Shown: in pieces, positions 62,842 to 64,000 of the stretch
Layout of the letters: each line of letters opens with the position of its first letter
Position numbering within the stretch: the first letter of the stretch is position 1
Assembly (NCBI RefSeq): GCF_002970915.1
Contig: NZ_CP027190.1
Span: 2,356,001 to 2,420,000, forward strand
DNA from: Lactobacillus sp. CBA3605
Lineage (GTDB): Bacteria > Bacillota > Bacilli > Lactobacillales > Lactobacillaceae
DNA: 64,000 nucleotides
Direction of reading: 5' to 3'
Notes under the pieces: generated by a model
Told to the model about the DNA's origin: nothing
The model's input: only the letters and a program-made list of their open reading frames with translations
Database searches by the model: none
Position numbers and translations under genes: made by a program

Positions 62842-64000
62842 ATGGCAAGTATTAAGGTTAAGTTTCCAGATGGCGCTGAAAAGCAATTTGATGCTGGCGT
62901 TAGCACCGAAGATATCGCAAAATCTATCAGTCCCTCATTGGCTAAACGGTCAGTAGCAGGGAAGTTCAATGATCAAGTGATTGATTATCGACAACCCCTC
63001 ACAACGGATGGTAGCATCGAAATTATTGCAGCCGATAGTGATGAAGGTTTAGCTGTTTTACGTCAAACTGCGGCGCAAGTATTAGCTAATGCAGTCCATC
63101 AATTATTCCCAAAAGTTAATTTTGGGAGTGGCGCTGGTAATGCGAATGGATTCTTCTTTGACACAGATAATGCTGATGGTAAACAAGTGAGTGAAGATGA
63201 CCTTGAAGCGATTAGTATTAAGATGCAAGCTATCATCAAAAAAGATTTACCAATCGTTCGTGAAGTTCTGTCAAAGGACGCAGCCTTAGACTTAGTTGGC
63301 GATAATCCTTACCAACAAGATTTAGTTAATGAACAAGCTGCTGAAAATGACGGTCAAGTCGTTGTTTACAAGCAAGGTGACTTTGTTGATTTATCAACTG
63401 GAGCACAGTTGGCTTCAACGGGTAAGGTTAAAATCTTTAAGTTATTATCTGTTGCCGGAGCATATTGGCAAGGTAAGTCCAGCAATCCAATGTTACAACG
63501 GATTTACGGGACGGCTTTCTTAAAGCAAAAAGCTTTAGATGAAGATCTTAAACGGCGGCAAGAAGCGCGTGAACGTGATCACCGGGTTATTGGGAATGAT
63601 TTAGATTTATTCTTCGTTGATCCTAAGGTCGGTAACGGTCTTCCTTACTGGATGCCAAATGGGGCCACGATTCGTCGTCAAATCGAACGTTACATTATCG
63701 ACAAAGAAGTCGCTAATGGGTACCAACATGTTTACACGCCAGTTTTAGCTAACTTGGATGTTTACAAGCAATCTGGCCATTGGGATCATTATCGTGAAGA
63801 CATGTTCCCACCAATGGATATGGGCGATGGCGAACAATTGGAATTACGGCCAATGAACTGCCCGTCACATATTCAAGTTTACAATCACCATATTCGCTCA
63901 TATCGTGAATTACCATTGCGGATTGCTGAACTTGGTATGATGCACCGTTACGAAAAATCCGGGGCTTTAACTGGGTTGTCACGGGTACGTGAAATGACAT
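62842..64000 (+). CDS. thrS: Threonyl-tRNA synthetase, 5' part, editing-site residues replaced
   Basis: The open frame runs from ATG 62842 (AAGGAG upstream) to the window edge, about 386 residues of a usual 640-650. TGS domain (1-62), then the editing domain and the start of the class II core ([37 protein letters not shown], motif 2 [20 protein letters not shown]). The editing domain lacks its catalytic set: the HxxxH of family members reads QTAAQ (Gln75, Gln79), and the usual LCRGPH reads LSTGAQ (Ser185, Gln189). It should charge tRNA-Thr but probably cannot clear Ser-tRNA-Thr. Controlled by the T-box upstream. Confidence 0.95.
   Translation, partial: MASIKVKFPDGAEKQFDAGVSTEDIAKSISPSLAKRSVAGKFNDQVIDYRQPLTTDGSIEIIAADSDEGLAVLRQTAAQVLANAVHQLFPKVNFGSGAGNANGFFFDTDNADGKQVSEDDLEAISIKMQAIIKKDLPIVREVLSKDAALDLVGDNPYQQDLVNEQAAENDGQVVVYKQGDFVDLSTGAQLASTGKVKIFKLLSVAGAYWQGKSSNPMLQRIYGTAFLKQKALDEDLKRRQEARERDHRVIGNDLDLFFVDPKVGNGLPYWMPNGATIRRQIERYIIDKEVANGYQHVYTPVLANLDVYKQSGHWDHYREDMFPPMDMGDGEQLELRPMNCPSHIQVYNHHIRSYRELPLRIAELGMMHRYEKSGALTGLSRVREMT

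Noticed and set aside
1..64000. CRISPR arrays, prophage modules or restriction-modification genes
   Set aside because: No regularly spaced direct repeats, no Cas, phage structural or methyltransferase motifs were seen on either strand.

Overview
This window is chromosomal DNA of a low-to-mid GC Gram-positive lactic acid bacterium, most likely the Lactiplantibacillus (L. plantarum) group. The evidence is its AT-leaning codon use, strong AGGAGG ribosome sites, T-box leaders, conserved Bacillales/Lactobacillales neighbourhoods (yheA-yhaO-yhaN-yhaM-prsA-ytxH-hit-ecsA-ecsB-ccrZ-trmB; polA-mutM-coaE-nrdR-dnaB-dnaI-thrS) and a PrsA N-terminus that I recognise from that group. The species call is inference.

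Layout. 1-1333: 5' part of metE on the minus strand behind a T-box. 1400-10060: a sulfate-activation and sulfation locus comprising a PAPS-type sulfotransferase, ATP sulfurylase, APS kinase and a DHH pAp-phosphatase/nanoRNase in one coupled operon, followed by a membrane-anchored aryl-sulfate sulfotransferase and an SLC13 permease with two TrkA-C domains. No APS/PAPS reductase or sulfite reductase is present here, so the locus looks built to sulfate something rather than to make cysteine. 10240-14620: MATE exporter, DUF2187 protein, tRNA-Gly, ElaA acetyltransferase and T-box-controlled argS. 14752-26813: transporters and regulators (MacB-like ABC protein, ABC-2 exporter with TetR and an operator, YdcZ and LysE permeases, MocR regulator, aminotransferase, ArgR), interrupted by a small AT-rich two-gene island (16915-17967) and an orphan RelB antitoxin. 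26997-40063: class A PBP, then the yheA-to-trmB core block.

40064-55470 mixes core genes (ytpR, a SftA/FtsK-like translocase, murC, a Bax-inhibitor-1 family protein) with accessory DNA: an FRG-domain gene whose 5' end looks frameshifted; an ISL3-family insertion sequence with a perfect 8-bp target duplication and a late nonsense codon in its transposase; a solo copy of that IS end; and an AT-rich cluster of two ATP-grasp ligases, an MFS exporter and a divergent 3-hydroxyisobutyrate-dehydrogenase-like oxidoreductase. Wrecked IS3 and IS1182 elements flank the cluster, and the IS3 remnant supplies the last codons of the oxidoreductase. 55509-64000: polA, mutM, coaE, nrdR, dnaB, dnaI and the 5' part of a T-box-controlled thrS whose editing-site residues are replaced.

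The two most interesting systems are the complete sulfation locus (uptake, activation, transfer and by-product removal) and the ATP-grasp/MFS/oxidoreductase cluster, which looks like a small biosynthetic cluster for an amide- or peptide-type metabolite. Products of both are unknown from sequence alone.
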